A DNA stretch of 11,540 bases, taken from Alcaligenaceae bacterium. Its GTDB lineage: Bacteria; Pseudomonadota; Gammaproteobacteria; Burkholderiales; Burkholderiaceae. A program made the position numbers and the translations under genes. The notes beneath the pieces are model-generated. The model was given only the letters and a program-made list of their open reading frames with translations. It did no database searches and was not told where the DNA came from. Of the stretch, positions 8,131-11,540 are shown piece by piece. Position 1 is the first letter of the stretch. The number at the start of each line of letters is the position of its first letter. The stretch covers positions 1 through 11,540 of the forward strand of contig CANFEI010000013.1 of assembly GCA_947445495.1 (NCBI GenBank), read 5' to 3'.

Positions 8131-9999
8131 TCAGTCCTTTGGTTTCCAGACTGTTCCAATCGAAATCGATTGAAGCTTCTTTTTATGGCCGTACCAGAGG
8201 TTCGCGAGCGCTCGTACGCCCACAACCGCTGAGAACATTGAGGTGAGGATTCCAAGGCAGTGCACCACGGCAAAGCCTCTGACGGGGCCCGAGCCAAACA
8301 CTAACAGTGCCACACCGACGATTAGCGTGGTCAGGTTCGAGTCTAGGATGGTTCCCCAAGCGCGCTCGAAGCCCAGATGGATCGCATTTTGTGGTGATTC
8401 GCCATTACGTAGTTCTTCACGTATCCGTTCGTTGATCAACACGTTGGCGTCGATCGCCATCCCTAAGGTCAGTGCGATCGCTGCGATACCTGGCAAGGTC
8501 AGGGTTGCCTGTAACATCGACAAGATCGCGAGCAGCAACAAGATATTGAGTGCCAGTCCAGCGGTAGAGAAAGCGCCAAACAGATGGTAGTAAACCAGCA
8601 TGAAAATGGCGATCGCGATGAAGCCATAGAGCGTTGAGTTAAAGCCTTTGGCGATGTTGTCGGCGCCCAAGCTTGGTCCGATCGTACGTTCTTCAATAAT
8701 TTCCATCGGGGCGGCTAGTGAGCCTGCACGCAATAGCAGCGCAGTATCTGCGGCTTCCTCGGCGCTCATGCTGCCCGAAATCTGGACTTGGCCGCCAGGA
8801 ATTTCACCGCGGATGACCGGAGCGGTGACGACTTCACCGCGACCTTTTTCAAACAACAAAATAGCCATGCGTTTGCCGATATTGTCACGCGTGACGTCAC
8901 GAAAGATACGCGCGCCTTTTTGGTCAAGTGTCAGGTGTACGGCGGCTTGCTGTGATTGACTGTCACGCCCTGCTTGTGCATCCTGCAAGTTTTCGCCAGT
9001 CAACACTACTTGGCGTCGAACCAGAATGGGGCGGCCATCGCGGTCTTGATAGCGCTCAAGCCCGAAAGGTACCGTGCCAGCGGCCAGGGCACTAGCCGCT
9101 GCGGGTGTGTCGTCGACCATGCGGATCTCAAGCGTGGCGGTGCGACCCAAAATGTCCTTGGCCTTCGCAACGTCTTGTACGCCGGGCAATTGCACAACGA
9201 TCCGATCGGAGCCTTGCTGCTGAATGACGGGCTCGGCTACACCGAGTTCGTTGATCCGGTTATGAAGTGTGGTGATGTTCTGTGAGAGGGCTTTCGCTTG
9301 CACGGTCGTGATGGCAGTTTGACTCAGCACAGCAACGACTTGTAAGCGCGTGCCATCGGTGCGCTCAGTCATTTGTAGATCAGGGTGGCGGGTACGCAAG
9401 GCGGAGACGGCGCGGTCACGCGTGGTCGCATTGCTAAACGATAAAACAATCGACATACCGCTGCGTTCAATGCCACCGTTTTCAATACGTTGCTCGCGCA
9501 AGATTGCGCGCAAGTCTGTGACAAGTGAATCGTAGCGGGCAGTCAGAGCCCCTTGCATATCAACTTGCAATAGGAAATGAACGCCGCCGCGCAGATCCAG
9601 TCCCAAATACATTGGGTTGGCACCGATAGCGCTTAACCAGCTCGGAGAGGCAGGCAACAGGTTGAGCGCCACGGTGTAACTCGGATCTGCAGGATTCGGG
9701 TTGAGTGCTTTTTCAATCAGGTCGCGCGCCTGAATTTGAATGTCGGTGTTGGCAAAGCGGACGCGAACGGTGCCAACTGGACCGTTTTGATCAAACGAGG
9801 CGCCTGCGCTGGCAATCTTTGCCTGCTGAAGAATGCTCTGCACGCGATCAAGCATGCCTGCATCGATTTTGAGTGTGGCCTTGGCGCTAGAAACTTGCAC
9901 CGCCGGCGACTCACCGTACAGGTTTGGCAGGGTGTAGAGCAGGCCGATCACGACTGCGATCAGCACCGTCAGGTATTTCCAAAGGGGATAGCGGTTCAT
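8131..9999 (-). CDS. secD: Protein translocase subunit SecD
   Basis: SecD is the large subunit of the SecDF export motor. The 622-residue protein has an N-terminal membrane helix (about 6-26), a long periplasmic region (about 28-450) carrying YLGLDLRGGVHFLLQVD (about 131-147) and the P1 block LHNRINELGVAEPVIQQQG (about 245-263), and five C-terminal helices (about 457-600). TLGMAIDANVLINERIREE (about 511-529) includes D517, which matches the proton-relay aspartate D519 of E. coli. Length is normal for proteobacteria. ATG 9999 is followed by MNRYPLWKYL, a typical SecD opening. No Shine-Dalgarno sequence precedes it; instead the region forms alternative hairpins and may carry a short coupled leader ORF. 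It lies 65 bp after yajC and 4 bp before secF. Confidence 0.97.
   Translation of the reverse strand: MNRYPLWKYLTVLIAVVIGLLYTLPNLYGESPAVQVSSAKATLKIDAGMLDRVQSILQQAKIASAGASFDQNGPVGTVRVRFANTDIQIQARDLIEKALNPNPADPSYTVALNLLPASPSWLSAIGANPMYLGLDLRGGVHFLLQVDMQGALTARYDSLVTDLRAILREQRIENGGIERSGMSIVLSFSNATTRDRAVSALRTRHPDLQMTERTDGTRLQVVAVLSQTAITTVQAKALSQNITTLHNRINELGVAEPVIQQQGSDRIVVQLPGVQDVAKAKDILGRTATLEIRMVDDTPAAASALAAGTVPFGLERYQDRDGRPILVRRQVVLTGENLQDAQAGRDSQSQQAAVHLTLDQKGARIFRDVTRDNIGKRMAILLFEKGRGEVVTAPVIRGEIPGGQVQISGSMSAEEAADTALLLRAGSLAAPMEIIEERTIGPSLGADNIAKGFNSTLYGFIAIAIFMLVYYHLFGAFSTAGLALNILLLLAILSMLQATLTLPGIAAIALTLGMAIDANVLINERIREELRNGESPQNAIHLGFERAWGTILDSNLTTLIVGVALLVFGSGPVRGFAVVHCLGILTSMFSAVVGVRALANLWYGHKKKLQSISIGTVWKPKD
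8135..8140 (-). promoter_or_regulatory. Shine-Dalgarno site of secF
   Basis: AAAGGA on the minus strand lies 8 nt before the secF ATG, inside the last codons of secD. It decides in favour of the start at 8126 rather than the longer open frame reaching into secD. Confidence 0.7.
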
Positions 10000-10064
10000 T
10001 GCCGACGGGGATCAAAGAGGATTACACCCCGTCGCAACATGCGACGGGGCGGTAGAACAAACAA
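9996..10064 (-). CDS. Hypothetical leader ORF between yajC and secD
   Basis: The yajC-secD spacer is open throughout in the yajC frame. A TTG directly after the yajC TAA starts a 22-codon frame ending in TGA, which overlaps the secD ATG as ATGA. AAGG (10073-10076) lies 8 nt before the TTG. An internal ATG (10038-10040) would give the 14-residue MLRRGVILFDPRRQ. The product is rich in arginine and has no recognisable domain. Its translation would carry ribosomes through both competing hairpins and deliver them to the secD start, so a role in translational coupling is plausible. Against it: the ORF is very short, a TTG start is weak, and no codon-conservation evidence is available. It could be a chance open frame. 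Confidence 0.25.
   Translation of the reverse strand: MFVLPPRRMLRRGVILFDPRRQ
10003..10051 (-). promoter_or_regulatory. Mutually exclusive hairpins in the secD leader
   Basis: In the mRNA sense, arm A CCCCGTCGC (10041-10049) is complementary to arm B GCGACGGGG (10027-10035), with loop ATGTT. Two further pairs (one G-U) extend this stem to 11 bp. Arm C CCCCGTCG (10003-10010) is complementary to the same arm B over 8 bp with a 16-nt loop. A:B and B:C cannot form together. Arm C sits only 4-11 nt before the secD ATG, where a ribosome binding site would lie, so B:C would mask the start and A:B would expose it. A:B is followed by TAATCCTCTTT rather than a true T-run, so it is at best a weak intrinsic terminator. 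The complementarity is seen directly; a regulatory role is inference. Confidence 0.5.
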
Positions 10065-10406
10065 TTACAGTGCCTTGATCGTGCCTTTTGGCAAGACGGC
10101 GGAAACTGACGCTTTTTGCATGACGACTTCGACAGCTTTGTCACCGTGCTCAGCGATTTGAACCGTGATGTAGCTGTCACTGACTTTTGTCACCGTGCCA
10201 AGCATGCCACCGGCGCTGATGACTTCGTCACCTTTAGATAGCGCAGCAAGAAGTGCTTTGTGTTCTTTCTGGCGCTTCATCTGAGGACGAATCATCAAAA
10301 AATACAAAACCACGAACATCAATAAGATCGGGGCCATCCCCATCAAAGAACCAACCGTATCGGTGGCTTGAGCCAGCACGAGGCTGGAAACTGTTTGAGC
10401 AGACAT
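10065..10406 (-). CDS. yajC: Preprotein translocase subunit YajC
   Basis: YajC is a small single-span inner-membrane protein that associates with SecDF. The 113-residue product has one membrane helix (about 20-39) followed by the family signature FLMIRPQMKRQKEHK (about 36-50) and a soluble domain with GDEVISAGGMLGTVTKV (about 59-75). Length and layout are typical. ATG 10406 is supported by AGGAG (10413-10417) 6 nt upstream, the clearest ribosome binding site in the window. It follows tgt after 33 bp and precedes secD by 65 bp, the classic tgt-yajC-secD-secF order. No separate promoter is recognisable in the tgt-yajC gap. Confidence 0.97.
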   Translation of the reverse strand: MSAQTVSSLVLAQATDTVGSLMGMAPILLMFVVLYFLMIRPQMKRQKEHKALLAALSKGDEVISAGGMLGTVTKVSDSYITVQIAEHGDKAVEVVMQKASVSAVLPKGTIKAL

Positions 10407-10412
10407 TAAGGT

Positions 10413-10417
10413 CTCCT
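10413..10417 (-). promoter_or_regulatory. Shine-Dalgarno site of yajC
   Basis: AGGAG within TAAAGGAGA on the minus strand lies 6 nt before the yajC ATG. It is the strongest such site in the window and confirms the start at 10406. Confidence 0.85.
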
Positions 10418-10439
10418 TTAGATATATGCGAAACGCTGG

Positions 10440-11540
<1,101 letters not shown>

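Noticed and set aside
8127..8297. 57-codon N-terminal extension of secF
   Set aside because: It overlaps the secD 3' end; the start at 8126 has an AAAGGA site and a typical SecF opening.

Overview
The window looks like chromosomal housekeeping DNA from a betaproteobacterium, probably order Burkholderiales. The grounds are the gene order miaB-ybeZ(phoH-like)-ybeY-corC-lnt, a FemAB-like (DUF482) acyltransferase after lnt, and a tgt-yajC-secD-secF block feeding into it. This assignment is inferred from recalled gene order and protein character, not from a search. Every supported gene lies on the minus strand, so transcription runs from high to low coordinates. I see no mobile element, CRISPR array, phage gene or obvious foreign segment.

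Layout in the direction of transcription. (1) 11540-10440: tgt, cut at its 5' end by the window edge. (2) 10406-7185: yajC, secD and secF, the accessory module of the Sec translocon. (3) 7145-4239: miaB, ybeZ and ybeY, tightly packed with 4-bp and 29-bp overlaps; they concern tRNA modification and RNA maturation. (4) A 91-bp spacer. (5) 4147-463: corC, lnt and a DUF482 acyltransferase-like gene, joined by 1-bp (TGATG) and 4-bp (ATGA) overlaps; they concern the envelope and metal handling. (6) A 168-bp spacer with a candidate promoter. (7) 294-3: three tRNA genes, Ala(GGC), Glu(TTC) and Asp(GTC), all with encoded CCA ends.

How the genes work together: Tgt and MiaB modify tRNAs, and YbeY and the YbeZ ATPase act in RNA and ribosome maturation. 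YajC-SecD-SecF assist protein export, and Lnt finishes the acylation of exported lipoproteins. Most junctions are overlaps or very short gaps, which suggests one or two long transcripts with translational coupling.

The most unusual structure is the 65-bp yajC-secD spacer. It holds three complementary arms that can form two mutually exclusive hairpins. It is also open throughout in the yajC frame, giving a possible 22-codon leader ORF that begins with TTG directly after the yajC stop and ends in an ATGA overlap with the secD start. secD has no recognisable Shine-Dalgarno sequence of its own. This suggests a translational coupling or attenuation device for secD. Otherwise the window is ordinary core genome.
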